Source of the DNA: UBA1172 sp002457135
GTDB lineage: Bacteria > Pseudomonadota > Alphaproteobacteria > Puniceispirillales > UBA1172
DNA length: 64,000 nt
Reading direction: 5' to 3'
NCBI GenBank assembly: GCA_965660935.1
Contig: CBFIBR010000006.1
Location: 6,291 to 70,290 of the forward strand
Shown one piece after another: positions 33,726-42,678 of this stretch. The position numbers and the translations under genes were made by a program. Below the pieces are notes generated by a model that was not told where the DNA came from, searched no databases, and worked only from the letters and a program-made list of their open reading frames with translations. How positions within the stretch are numbered: the first letter of the stretch is position 1; every line of letters begins with the position of its first letter.

Positions 33726-34997
33726 TTAGCGTGGCATCAGGTCGCCGGCTTCTTCGGCAATTTCTTCTTGCAGTTCAGCAACATCGGTTGCCTCACCGGT
33801 TGCCAGTCTTTCCATACCGTCGTAGATAACCTGGGTGATGGCAAGGCCGTTTTCACCCGGGTAGGCGAGCCAGTCACGCAGCAGGGGCAGCTGGTCAACA
33901 GCGGTCTGCTTGTTCGGGTTTGCCTTGTAGAAATCAGCCAGGATGATTTCATTGGCAGCCTTGTTTGGCGGCATGTAACCGGTGGTCTTGGCAACCTCGG
34001 CAGCGCCTTCACCTGAGGTAATGAACTTGAGCCAGGCCCAGGCCGCTTCACGGACCTTGGGGTCATCAGAAGTGGAGGTCATCATGGCGGCGTTACCACC
34101 AGCCGGAAGGCCGATAGGCTTGCCGTTGTTGACACCCGGGATACCCGGGAAAGGACCGGTTTTGAGGGCGAAGTCACCCTTGGTGCGCTCAACCGTGCCG
34201 AGGGCGGAGGTTGACCAGTACATCATGCCGATTTCACCGGCCGCGAAGGAAGCCAGGGCTTCTTTCCAGGACAGGTTCTGCATTTCGCATTCACGGAAAA
34301 TCCGGTTCATGGTTTCCAGTGCAAGCGTGGCTTCCTTGCTGTCAAGGTTGATGGTGTTGCCATCGACAATGGCCTTGTCCTGCGACCACAGCATGGCCTG
34401 CATGAACCAGTTGCCGGTGATGTTCCAGCCCCAGAAAATCGGGTTCTTGATGCCGTTGGATTTCATCACCTTGCAGGCTTCGATGACTTCGTCCCAGTTG
34501 GTTGGCAGTGAATTGATGCCGCCCTCTTTCAGGATATCCATGTTGTAATATCCAACCGGCAGGGAGATGGAAAACGGCAGGCCATGGACGTTGCCGTCAA
34601 ACTTGGACAGGTTCAGCATCGCTTCATGGTAGCCGTCCTTTTCGAAATCGGCTTCCTTGGCAATGTAGGGTTCCAGTGACTTGGCAATACCCTTTTCCAC
34701 CAGAATGGCCTGGCGGTTGAGGCCCTGCATGGTCACATCAGGCAGGTTGCCGGATGTTGCTTCGCGCAGGATAGTATTGGTACCATCCTCGTAGCTTTCA
34801 TACGTTGCACGGAATTTGATTTCGATGTTAGGGTGCTTTTCCTTGAAGGAAGGCATCATGGCCTCATAGGTCACATCGAAAAGATGAGGATAAGGATAGC
34901 CGAATTCAACAACAACCTTGTCAGAATGACTTCCTGCAAACGCGGAAGACACAGAGGCTACTGCAAGAATCGCAGCTGAGATGAGGGTCTTTTTCAT
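33726..34997 (-). CDS. Extracellular solute-binding protein, UgpB-like
   Basis: 423-aa periplasmic family 1 binding protein. Signal peptide is about residues 1-21 (MKKTLISAAILAVASVSSAF, then A|GS). The mature protein has the two-lobe sugar-binder pattern, with PDVTMQGLNRQAILVEKG, LPVGYYNMDILKEGG and a C-terminal GEGAAEVAKTTGYMPPN, resembling UgpB (glycerol-3-phosphate / glycerophosphocholine). It is the last gene of the transporter operon, separated from the permease by 98 bp that hold a strong hairpin, then ended by an intrinsic terminator. That is the usual means of giving the binding protein a higher mRNA level. The neighbouring phosphodiesterase supports a phosphodiester substrate; a sugar is the alternative. 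Confidence 0.9.
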   Translation of the reverse strand: MKKTLISAAILAVASVSSAFAGSHSDKVVVEFGYPYPHLFDVTYEAMMPSFKEKHPNIEIKFRATYESYEDGTNTILREATSGNLPDVTMQGLNRQAILVEKGIAKSLEPYIAKEADFEKDGYHEAMLNLSKFDGNVHGLPFSISLPVGYYNMDILKEGGINSLPTNWDEVIEACKVMKSNGIKNPIFWGWNITGNWFMQAMLWSQDKAIVDGNTINLDSKEATLALETMNRIFRECEMQNLSWKEALASFAAGEIGMMYWSTSALGTVERTKGDFALKTGPFPGIPGVNNGKPIGLPAGGNAAMMTSTSDDPKVREAAWAWLKFITSGEGAAEVAKTTGYMPPNKAANEIILADFYKANPNKQTAVDQLPLLRDWLAYPGENGLAITQVIYDGMERLATGEATDVAELQEEIAEEAGDLMPR

Positions 34998-35020
34998 AAG
35001 TCAACTCCATCGCTGTGTAG

Positions 35021-35054
35021 AGCCCCCTGAGCAATTGCCGTTGCTTGGGGGGCT
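35021..35054 (-). terminator. Intercistronic stem-loop between permease and binding-protein genes
   Basis: AGCCCCC pairs with GGGGGCT around an inner AGCAA/TTGCT stem. No U-run follows in the transcribed (minus) direction, so it is more likely an mRNA-stabilising or processing hairpin that protects the downstream binding-protein message than a full terminator. Confidence 0.65.
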
Positions 35055-35095
35055 TGCTTTTCCACCGCACCATGCGGAGGAATTTCGTGGGGGGA

Positions 35096-36073
35096 TCACT
35101 TCATTCCGGTGAGTGTAATCCCCTCAATAAATCGTTTCTGTGCCAGCAGGAATGCCACGATCAACGGCGTGACAATCACGGTGGCGGTGGCCATCATCGG
35201 CCCATAAAAACTGCCATCGGCATCACCCTTGAATTCCCTTAATCCAAGCGGCGGTGTAAACAGGCTGCGGTCACCGGTGATGACGATGCGCGGCCAGAAA
35301 TAATCGTTCCAGTGCGCCACCACGGAAAAAATCGCAAAGGCGAGCAGGGCAGGAATGGCGGTTGGCAACATGACCCGCCAGACAATGGCGTATTCGGACA
35401 TGCCATCCATGCGGGCAGCGTCAATCAGATCATCCGGCACGGTCATGAAAAACTGCCGCATCAGGAAAATGCCGAAAACCGAAATCGTCCACGGCACAAT
35501 GAGCGCGGCGTAGGTGTTGATCAGTTCAACCTTGGCCAGCATGATATAGAGCGGCAGGGCAATGGCATGGACCGGGATCAGCAGCCCGAGGATCACCATG
35601 TTGAAGACAGTCTCCCGACCCCAGAAACGCAGTTTCGACAGGGCGAAGGCCGCGGGTAAGGCCACAACAATCTGGATCAGGAAAATGGAGACGGTAACAA
35701 TAACGCCGTTAAGCAGGTAGCGGAGCAGCGGGGCTTGCGAAAACGCCTTGCTGTAATTGAAGACCACCGGGATCATTGAGCAATCCTGTTCAACCTCGGC
35801 CATAAAGGCCTTGCGGACACCATCATCATCCAGCCCCGGAAAACGCGGCCTGAGGGCGATCACCTCATCCTTGTTGGGGTCTTGCAGCTTGACGCAGCGT
35901 TCATCGACCATCAGTTCCTGCGAGCCGAAGAAACCGCCGGTATTGCGTTCGATCTCACCCGGGCTTTTGAACGAGTAGCTGACCATCATGTAAAACGGCA
36001 CCAGCACGATCAGCGCGCCGACTATCAGCACCGCGTGTTTGATGGTTGAGGACAGGGAGAAGGCGTTGATCAT
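35096..36073 (-). CDS. ABC transporter permease, UgpE/MalG type, with inserted loop
   Basis: 325-aa inner-membrane permease with about six helices and the EAA loop AARMDGMSEYAIVWRVMLP that docks on the ATPase. The family is normally about 280 aa. Here the first external loop (about residues 43-110) is enlarged by a charged, non-membrane stretch with two Cys (ERCVKLQDPN and EQDCSMIP), suggesting an extra periplasmic element, probably disulfide-linked. Its start overlaps the end of the other permease gene by 4 bp. It is the partner of the next permease and the UgpC-like ATPase. Confidence 0.9.
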   Translation of the reverse strand: MINAFSLSSTIKHAVLIVGALIVLVPFYMMVSYSFKSPGEIERNTGGFFGSQELMVDERCVKLQDPNKDEVIALRPRFPGLDDDGVRKAFMAEVEQDCSMIPVVFNYSKAFSQAPLLRYLLNGVIVTVSIFLIQIVVALPAAFALSKLRFWGRETVFNMVILGLLIPVHAIALPLYIMLAKVELINTYAALIVPWTISVFGIFLMRQFFMTVPDDLIDAARMDGMSEYAIVWRVMLPTAIPALLAFAIFSVVAHWNDYFWPRIVITGDRSLFTPPLGLREFKGDADGSFYGPMMATATVIVTPLIVAFLLAQKRFIEGITLTGMK

Positions 36074-37050
36074 GCGTAATGCGTCTTTCGGTCAATGAAC
36101 CAGCGCTGGATCAGGGTCACCACGATCACAAACATCAGGAAGATAACGGTAATGGCGGCCCCTGTGCCGAGCAGGTTCTGTTTGATGCCCTTCTCATAAA
36201 TGGCGAACATCATCACATAGGCTGTTTTGCCGGGGCCTCCGCTATCGGGGAAGATAGCCTCAACAGTATCGAAAACCTGAAAGGACCGGATCACCGTGAT
36301 GGTCACCACAAAGACCGTGGTTGGCCCCAGCATCGGCCAGGTGATCAGCCGGAACCGTTCCCATGCGCTGGATGCCCCATCCATCTCGGCAGCGTGATAG
36401 AGATCCCTTGGCACCGATGTCAACCCGGCCAGATACAGCACCATGTTGAACCCGAAGGATTGCCAGATGCCGATGAAACAAATTGTCCAGAGAGCATAAT
36501 CACGGTCACCCAGCCAGAGCGGGAAGCCATTGACACACTGATCACCATACCACGATGCCAGCGGGTCGGCGCCATACCATGACCCGGTGAGTAGACCATG
36601 GATAATCGCGCTGTCACAGCCGCCTTGCAGGGTTTCGTTCAGCACGCCGATGGTCGGGTGCAGCATAAATTCCCAAACAATCGCCATGGCCAAGAGGGAT
36701 GCCATCACCGGCAGGAAATAGATGGTTTTATAAAATTCCCGGCCGCGCTGAACAGACTGGATCAGCAAGGCGGCACCCAGCCCGAGGCCTACGGAAAAAG
36801 GAACAACAACAATGACATAAAGAACGGTTGCGGTGAACATTTTCTTGAAGGTGGAGCGGGTGAAAATACGTTCGTAATTTTCCAGCCCGACAAAATCAAC
36901 GCTCTTCACCCCCAGCCCGTAATCCGTGAAGGACAGCCCGAACGCGATCAGGATGGGCAGGATCAGAATCACTATCATCAGGATCAGCGCGGGTGATAGC
37001 ATGATCCATGCCGAACGTGTCTGGCGTTGGTGGTTGAGGGCTGCGGTCAT
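36070..37050 (-). CDS. ABC transporter permease, UgpA/MalF type, with inserted loop
   Basis: 326-aa inner-membrane permease. First helix about 15-38 (WIMLSPALILMIVILILPIL); EAA motif HAAEMDGASSAWERFRLITW near residue 225. As in its partner, an external loop is expanded (about residues 133-185, from VLNETLQGGCDSAI to WLGDRDYALW) and contains two Cys, which could pair. Matching insertions in both permeases suggest co-evolved contact with the binding protein or each other. Four-bp overlaps on both sides show tight operon structure. Confidence 0.9.
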   Translation of the reverse strand: MTAALNHQRQTRSAWIMLSPALILMIVILILPILIAFGLSFTDYGLGVKSVDFVGLENYERIFTRSTFKKMFTATVLYVIVVVPFSVGLGLGAALLIQSVQRGREFYKTIYFLPVMASLLAMAIVWEFMLHPTIGVLNETLQGGCDSAIIHGLLTGSWYGADPLASWYGDQCVNGFPLWLGDRDYALWTICFIGIWQSFGFNMVLYLAGLTSVPRDLYHAAEMDGASSAWERFRLITWPMLGPTTVFVVTITVIRSFQVFDTVEAIFPDSGGPGKTAYVMMFAIYEKGIKQNLLGTGAAITVIFLMFVIVVTLIQRWFIDRKTHYA

Positions 37051-38159
37051 TTTGAATGGTTAAGCGTTTTAAAGAACTGTCGGGTCTTATGCGGTGAAAG
37101 GCGATCACCCCTGTCATCAAAGAGATGGCAATCAACCTCATCAAAGCCGAGCTGGGTCGTGCTGCCGATGGTGAGCCTGCCTGCGGATTTGGGGTCAAGC
37201 CGGGTGTGGAACAGGGTATCGATGCCGGGGAGGGTGAACTGGACCTGAATTTCCGGGCCAAGGTTTTCCAGATGACTGATAACGGCCTTGAGCCTGAATT
37301 TTCCATCTTTCTGTTTCAGGTATTCCGGCCTGACACCGATCTGGAACCTGGCCCCCTGATCAGGGCTGATCAACCCCGCCGGAAAGATGTTGATCTTGGG
37401 GGAGCCGATGAACTCAGCCACATGGATGGATGCTGGCTTGCTGTAGATGTTTTCCGGTGTGTCGTATTGCAGGATTTCACCATCCATCATGACGGCAATG
37501 CGGTCCGCCATGGTCATGGCTTCAATCTGGTCATGGGTAACATAAACGAAGGTGGCGTTGAGCTGGCGATGCAGCTGGGCGATTTCGGCGCGTGTCTGAA
37601 CCCTCAATTTCGCATCGAGGTTGGAAAGCGGCTCATCGAGCAGGAAGGCCTCGGGGTTGCGAACCAGCGCACGGCCAAGCGCAACACGCTGGCGTTGACC
37701 GCCCGAAAGCTGACCCGGCTTTCGGTCGAGCAAATGGCCGATATCCAGCATATCGGCGGCTGTGTTGATTTTGTCGGTAATCCCCTTTTTGGCGGTGGCG
37801 GGGGTGATCATGCTGCCGATGAGGGGCAGACGCTGGGAGGGGTTCAGCTGCCTCATGCGCAGGGGAACGGCGATGTTTTCACGCACCGTCAGATGCGGGT
37901 AGAGCGCATAGGACTGAAAAACCATGGAGAGATTACGATCAGAGGCGCGAACCCCGGAAACATCCCTGCCATCTATGCTGACAGTGCCGTTATCGAGGTC
38001 TTCAAGCCCGGCGAGGATTCTCAATAACGTGGACTTCCCACATCCCGATGGCCCGACCAGTGCGGTAAATTCGCCATCGTTTATTTCAAGGCTAACGTTA
38101 TTCAGAACACTTGTCTGGCCAAATGATTTGAAGATATTTTCAAGATGAATTGAACCCAA
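37047..38159 (-). CDS. ABC transporter ATP-binding protein, UgpC/MsmK type
   Basis: 370-aa ATPase energising the transporter. Walker A GPSGCGKST (about 36-44), signature LSGGQRQRVALGRALVRN, Walker B AFLLDEPLSNLDAK, H-loop YVTHDQIEAMT, then the C-terminal OB/TOBE regulatory domain (GVRPEYL). An insertion of about 18 residues (SQRLPLIGSMITPATAKKG) precedes the helical domain's usual VxxAAxxL segment. The start codon is TTG at 38159, supported by AGGAG six bases upstream (ACAGGAGAATACG-TTG). It heads the four-gene operon; the promoter is expected in 38160-38252, where no clear -35/-10 pair was picked out. Confidence 0.92.
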   Translation of the reverse strand: MGSIHLENIFKSFGQTSVLNNVSLEINDGEFTALVGPSGCGKSTLLRILAGLEDLDNGTVSIDGRDVSGVRASDRNLSMVFQSYALYPHLTVRENIAVPLRMRQLNPSQRLPLIGSMITPATAKKGITDKINTAADMLDIGHLLDRKPGQLSGGQRQRVALGRALVRNPEAFLLDEPLSNLDAKLRVQTRAEIAQLHRQLNATFVYVTHDQIEAMTMADRIAVMMDGEILQYDTPENIYSKPASIHVAEFIGSPKINIFPAGLISPDQGARFQIGVRPEYLKQKDGKFRLKAVISHLENLGPEIQVQFTLPGIDTLFHTRLDPKSAGRLTIGSTTQLGFDEVDCHLFDDRGDRLSPHKTRQFFKTLNHSK

Positions 38160-38252
38160 CGTATTCTCCTGTGCGGGAACATTGGGCTGGAAAGTTTTCA
38201 GATTTGTTGCATAAACATTGTGAATTCTTGAATGCTGATCATGATACCGTCA

Positions 38253-39671
38253 TCAGGACCCCATGATCGCCTTGATTTCAAGGAATTCACCCAGCCCCCA
38301 TTCGGCTTTCTCACGGCCATTGCCGGATTGCTTGTATCCGCCAAAGGGGGCGTTGGCACCGGCTGAACCGTAATTCAGGTGTATCTGGCCAGCCCGCAGC
38401 CGCCGCCCGATTTCCGTGATGGTATCCGTATCCTTGCCCGTCACATAGGCGGCGAGTCCGTAATCGGTATCATTGGCGATGGCAACAGCGTCATCCAGAT
38501 CATTGTAGGAAATCACGGCCAGCACCGGGCCGAAAATCTCCTCCCGTGCGATGGTCATATCGTTCTCAACATGGCCAAAGACTGTCGGGCGGGCAAAATA
38601 GCCCTTGTTCAGCCCTTCAGGACGGCCAGTGCCGCCGGTCACCAGGGTTGCGCCTTCCTTGATGCCGGTTTCGATCAGGTTCTGCACCTTCTCAAACTGG
38701 GCCTGGCTGACCAGTGGGCCAACCTCGGTTTCATCCAGCTCAGGGTTGCCGACGGTGATTTTCTCAGCCGTGGTTTTGGCGATTTCCAGCGCCTCATCAT
38801 GACGATGCGCTGGCACCAGCATCCGCGTTGGCGCGTTGCAGGATTGCCCGGTATTGCCCATCACATTGTCAACACCGTTGGTGACGGATTGTGAAAATTG
38901 CTCATCATCAAGGATGATATTGGGGGATTTGCCGCCCAGTTCCTGTGATACACGCTTGACGGTTCTGGCCGAGGCGGTGGCAACCGCGATGCCGCCACGG
39001 GTTGACCCGGTGAAGGACATCATATCAATGCCGGGATGCGCCGACATCGCCTCACCCACCACGGGGCCTGTCCCGTTGACAAGGTTGAAGGCACCGGCGG
39101 GCAATCCCGCCTCATGGATAATTTCGGCAATCAGCATTCCTGATAGCGGGGCAATTTCGCTTGGCTTGAGGATGACGGTGCAGCCCGATGCAATCGACGG
39201 GGCCAGTTTCGATACCATCTGGTTGATCGGCCAGTTCCATGGCGTGATCAGCCCGCAAACGCCAATCGGCTCCTCCCGGACGATGTAACCGCCATGGGGG
39301 TATTCAAAATGATAGCTTTCCAGCACCCTCAAGGCGGTTTTGAGGTGGTTCAGCCCGACAACAGTCTGGGCGCCGCCCGCCAGTTTCTTCGGCGCGCCCA
39401 TTTCCAGCCTGATCGCCTCGGCAATATCGTCAAAGCGGCGCTTGTAGATGGTGATCAGCGTCTTGAGGATTTCCATCTTGTCCTCTTTGCTGAAGGCCGA
39501 TGTCACCGCGAAAGCATCTCGTGCCGCCGCCACTGCCTTATCCACATCCTCGGCCGCGCCGAGGGCAACACTGGCAATGCTTTCTTCGGTGTAAGGGTTG
39601 ATAACATCCATGAATTCAGTGGTGGATGGTTTCACGAATTCACCGTTAATGTAGAAATGGTCAAGTTTCAT
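38253..39671 (-). CDS. Aldehyde dehydrogenase family protein
   Basis: 472-aa ALDH. General base Glu in SQELGGKSPNI, nucleophile Cys in NTGQSCNAPTR, cofactor-site TPWNWPINQMVSK, and closing FGGYKQSGNGREKAEWGL with EFLEIKAIMGS. The start MKLDHFYINGEF is the normal ALDH beginning. It belongs to the large group annotated as generic or 3-succinoylsemialdehyde-pyridine-type ALDHs; the true substrate is unknown. It lies upstream of the Ugp-type operon on the same strand with a 93-bp gap, so it could share regulation with the transporter or be independent. The 251 bp to the divergent M19 gene hold no convincing gene. Confidence 0.92.
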   Translation of the reverse strand: MKLDHFYINGEFVKPSTTEFMDVINPYTEESIASVALGAAEDVDKAVAAARDAFAVTSAFSKEDKMEILKTLITIYKRRFDDIAEAIRLEMGAPKKLAGGAQTVVGLNHLKTALRVLESYHFEYPHGGYIVREEPIGVCGLITPWNWPINQMVSKLAPSIASGCTVILKPSEIAPLSGMLIAEIIHEAGLPAGAFNLVNGTGPVVGEAMSAHPGIDMMSFTGSTRGGIAVATASARTVKRVSQELGGKSPNIILDDEQFSQSVTNGVDNVMGNTGQSCNAPTRMLVPAHRHDEALEIAKTTAEKITVGNPELDETEVGPLVSQAQFEKVQNLIETGIKEGATLVTGGTGRPEGLNKGYFARPTVFGHVENDMTIAREEIFGPVLAVISYNDLDDAVAIANDTDYGLAAYVTGKDTDTITEIGRRLRAGQIHLNYGSAGANAPFGGYKQSGNGREKAEWGLGEFLEIKAIMGS

Positions 39672-39922
39672 GATCTGTGGCTTTCCGTTAATGGCCCTTG
39701 GGACCAGAGTGGTTTTTCAGCATCACTAGATAGCCTGTGGCATGGCTTGTCAACCAGAGACCGAAGCCCTGGTCAGGGAGCATGGCAGGGCCATGGATAA
39801 GCATCTGACAGGCCATTCGAAAAACCGTCTGCCGCCATCGCAACCTGACCTTGTAACAGCAGGGCAGATTTGCCATGATGCATGTCCCATTGAGGGGGGC
39901 TTCTTGAGGAGGGCTTCGCAGC

Positions 39923-40915
39923 ATGAGCGATCAGGCGATCTATATTGACAACCTGCAATATTGCAACTGGTCTTCCCCGCTTTTCACAGAGATGCAGGAC
40001 GCCAGGCTGGCGGCGGTGCATGTGACGATCTGCTATCATGAAAACTTCCGCGCCACGGTGGAAAACATGATCGCCTGGAACCGCCATATTGAGGCGCACC
40101 CGGAACGGCTGATGCTCGGCCGCAGTGGTGATGATGTTCGTCATGCCCATGCCACCGGGCGAACCGCGATTTTCTACGGGTTTCAGAACTGCTCCCCGAT
40201 GGAAGATGACATCGGGCTGATCGAAATTCTCCATCAGCTCGGGGCGCGGTTCATGCAGCTCACCTACAATAACCAGTCTCTTCTGGCCACCGGCTGTTAT
40301 GAGGCGGAAGACCCCGGGCTGACCCGGTTTGGCCGTCAGGCGATCAGGGAGATGAACCGTGTCGGGCTGGTCATCGACATGAGCCATTCTGCCGAACGCT
40401 CCAGCCTTGAGGCGATTGAGGCATCGGAACGGCCTATTGCGATAACCCACGCCAACCCCGACTGGTGGCATCCGGCGCGGCGCAATAAATCGGATCACCT
40501 GATCCGCGCCCTCACCGAAAGTGGCGGGATGATCGGCTTTTCGCTCTACCCGCATCACCTCAAGGATGGCGGTGACTGTACGCTGGACGGGTTCTGTTCC
40601 ATGATTGCAGAGGCCGCTGAACGCTACGGGATCAATTCCATCGGCATCGGATCAGACCTATGCCAGAACCAGCCGGACAGTGTTGTGACCTGGATGCGCA
40701 ACGGCCGCTGGAGCCGTGAGACCGATTTTGGTGAAGGCAGTGCGGACAATCCCGGGTTTCCGGCACAGCCCTCCTGGTTCCGCGGAATCAGTGATTTTCC
40801 GAATATTGCCACGGGGCTTGCGTCAAAAGGCTTTGCTGAGGATGAAATCAATGCCATCATGGGACTCAACTGGCTCAGATTTTATGATGATAACTTTACA
40901 GGGCAACAGCGATGA
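39923..40915 (+). CDS. Peptidase M19 (membrane dipeptidase)-like protein of the betaine-catabolism type
   Basis: 330-aa TIM-barrel protein. The fold is recognisable (LHQLGARFMQLTYNNQSLLA, VIDMSHSAERSSLEAI, IAITHAN, GIGSDL). The HxD metal ligands of true renal-dipeptidase members are replaced (DNLQYCNWS in place of DGHNDL-type sequence), and the bridging Glu is not obvious (FQNCSPMED), though the two later His remain. The sequence pattern resembles, from memory, the M19-like proteins encoded beside dimethylglycine/glycine-betaine genes in Pseudomonas (PA5396 type), which fits this neighbourhood. The next gene overlaps by 4 bp (ATGA). Dipeptidase activity is doubtful; another amidohydrolase-type or non-catalytic role is possible. 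Confidence 0.82.
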   Translation: MSDQAIYIDNLQYCNWSSPLFTEMQDARLAAVHVTICYHENFRATVENMIAWNRHIEAHPERLMLGRSGDDVRHAHATGRTAIFYGFQNCSPMEDDIGLIEILHQLGARFMQLTYNNQSLLATGCYEAEDPGLTRFGRQAIREMNRVGLVIDMSHSAERSSLEAIEASERPIAITHANPDWWHPARRNKSDHLIRALTESGGMIGFSLYPHHLKDGGDCTLDGFCSMIAEAAERYGINSIGIGSDLCQNQPDSVVTWMRNGRWSRETDFGEGSADNPGFPAQPSWFRGISDFPNIATGLASKGFAEDEINAIMGLNWLRFYDDNFTGQQR

Positions 40916-42678
40916 AGGCTTTTCCAGCACCATCAGGGCCTGATATATGCGGCGCAAACCTGCCGCCTTTGCGTGATCCCGATACAGTCATGAAACTGGA
41001 ACGGATGGGGGCGTTCTTTCCCCACCGGCTCAGCTTTATGCGCAGCTTTATCCGCCGCATGGCGCGGGAGGGGTCCACGCTCACTATCCCTGTATGCTCA
41101 CTTGACCATGACGGTTACGGCCATGTTGTGCTGACCCTGCCGCTGGCGGGGCATGACTATTCGCTGATCGCCTTCAGCCGCCCGCTTGATGATGCTGACC
41201 GCACCGACCGGGTGATCGCCACCAAATGGGATGCCAGTTTCTGTCTCTATGACGGGGTCCCGGGTGAAGACGATATCGCGGCCCTGGCAGAGCAGGTCAC
41301 ACGGCAGGAGGCCGGACGCTATCACGACAAGGTGCTGACCCTGTCACGGGCGAATAAATCACTACGGCTTTTCAATCTGGTGGTGGATGCACTGGCTGAG
41401 GGCAGGCAACCCGACCATGACAGGATCGTTTCCATCGGCTACCTGATGCGGACCACGGCGGTTTATGGCAACGGCAAGTTTGGTATCGCCGACCGCGACA
41501 GGATTGCCCGCCGCCCCGGCTTGCAGGGTCCGTTCCAGGCTGAGATGCTGACGGTTTTCCTGATCCGGGAATTCACCCTGTTTCTGGCTGAATTCTGCGC
41601 TGAGCAACAGGGCGGTGATAAGGCGATCAGCCTTGACCCCGCGATCCGCCGCTACCTTGGCATCGGCAATTCCACCGGGCTGGGCATGGCCCCGTTCCTG
41701 GTCAATCACCCGATCCTGCTGCACAGCTGGATCGTTGCGCGTGAGGTTGCCCTGACAAGGGCGCGTGACCTGACCAAGGCCAGCGATGATCAGCTCAAGG
41801 GGTTTGACCGCCTTCTGGACCGCGCCATCCGGCATTGCCATGAATGGCAGGTTGATGATGAAATCCAGATGCAGCGCATCATCACGTTGAGGGCTGAATT
41901 GACCCGCCTGCAAGCTGAGATTGCCCGCACCCCGCTGGCCCGTCAGAACCCTCTTGATGATGCGTTCACGCGGGCACAATCCCTGTCGCTCGAAGCGCAG
42001 GAAATGATGGTTTCCATCATTATTGAGCTGATCCCCGAACAGGTTGACGATCTGGCGGAATGCATGGCCAACCCGAATGAGCCGAGGCTGTTCCCCGCGA
42101 TGACCATCGGTGAGCTGAAAAGCCTATTGAATGAGCATTACCGGTGGGTTGACGCGATTGACCCGGACAGCCGCGGTGCTGATGAGCAATTCTGGTACAC
42201 ATCGGTTGAAAAGCTGGAACCCCGGCTGGGCAATCGCTATCAGGAACCGGGTGCCGAACGGGAAATGCCGTTTAATATTCCGCTCTATATCAGGCGGTTG
42301 CAGATGGATCTGGAACAGGGTCAGATCGCTGATGATGAAACGGTCGCTGTTTTCCTGATGCGGTTCCCGTGGCATCGCCATATCATCCGGCGGGTGCAGA
42401 CGACAGCGCGTTACCCCTTTGCCGAGATCAGGGACAATCTGGTTGATGCCAGATGCAGGCCGATTGATCTTCTGCGCTGCAAGCTGTCTTTCTTCGGGGC
42501 CAGCAAGTTCGACCCTAAATCCGATCGCTGGACCCGGATCACGCTGTTTCATGGTGCGCCGACCGCGGCTGAATTGGCCGATGGTCACCTCGAATGCCTT
42601 GATGACTGGATTTTCGCCCTCAGTCCTGCTGCCGCCATGCCTGACGCTACAAGAGCAGCGGATGCTGGTATCCAGTAA
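40912..42678 (+). CDS. Conserved hypothetical protein (588 aa) of the betaine cluster
   Basis: Soluble protein with no signal peptide or membrane helix and no recognised catalytic motif. It is rich in Arg, Asp and Leu and probably mostly helical from about residue 230 onward (for example DRLLDRAIRHCHEW and RITLRAELTRLQAEIA-type heptads). The N-terminal half contains short strands (CSLDHDGYGHVVLTLPLAGHDYSL). It is translationally coupled to the M19-like gene (ATGA) and overlaps the DUF3726 gene by 17 bp, so it is an obligate neighbour in this four-gene unit. I cannot assign a function. Its conserved placement suggests an accessory or regulatory subunit for the enzyme encoded nearby. Confidence 0.75.
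   Translation: MKAFPAPSGPDICGANLPPLRDPDTVMKLERMGAFFPHRLSFMRSFIRRMAREGSTLTIPVCSLDHDGYGHVVLTLPLAGHDYSLIAFSRPLDDADRTDRVIATKWDASFCLYDGVPGEDDIAALAEQVTRQEAGRYHDKVLTLSRANKSLRLFNLVVDALAEGRQPDHDRIVSIGYLMRTTAVYGNGKFGIADRDRIARRPGLQGPFQAEMLTVFLIREFTLFLAEFCAEQQGGDKAISLDPAIRRYLGIGNSTGLGMAPFLVNHPILLHSWIVAREVALTRARDLTKASDDQLKGFDRLLDRAIRHCHEWQVDDEIQMQRIITLRAELTRLQAEIARTPLARQNPLDDAFTRAQSLSLEAQEMMVSIIIELIPEQVDDLAECMANPNEPRLFPAMTIGELKSLLNEHYRWVDAIDPDSRGADEQFWYTSVEKLEPRLGNRYQEPGAEREMPFNIPLYIRRLQMDLEQGQIADDETVAVFLMRFPWHRHIIRRVQTTARYPFAEIRDNLVDARCRPIDLLRCKLSFFGASKFDPKSDRWTRITLFHGAPTAAELADGHLECLDDWIFALSPAAAMPDATRAADAGIQ

Noticed and set aside
39742..39948. 68-codon frame before the M19-like gene
   Set aside because: No ribosome-binding site or hydrophobic/domain pattern and it overlaps the M19 start; treated as non-coding.
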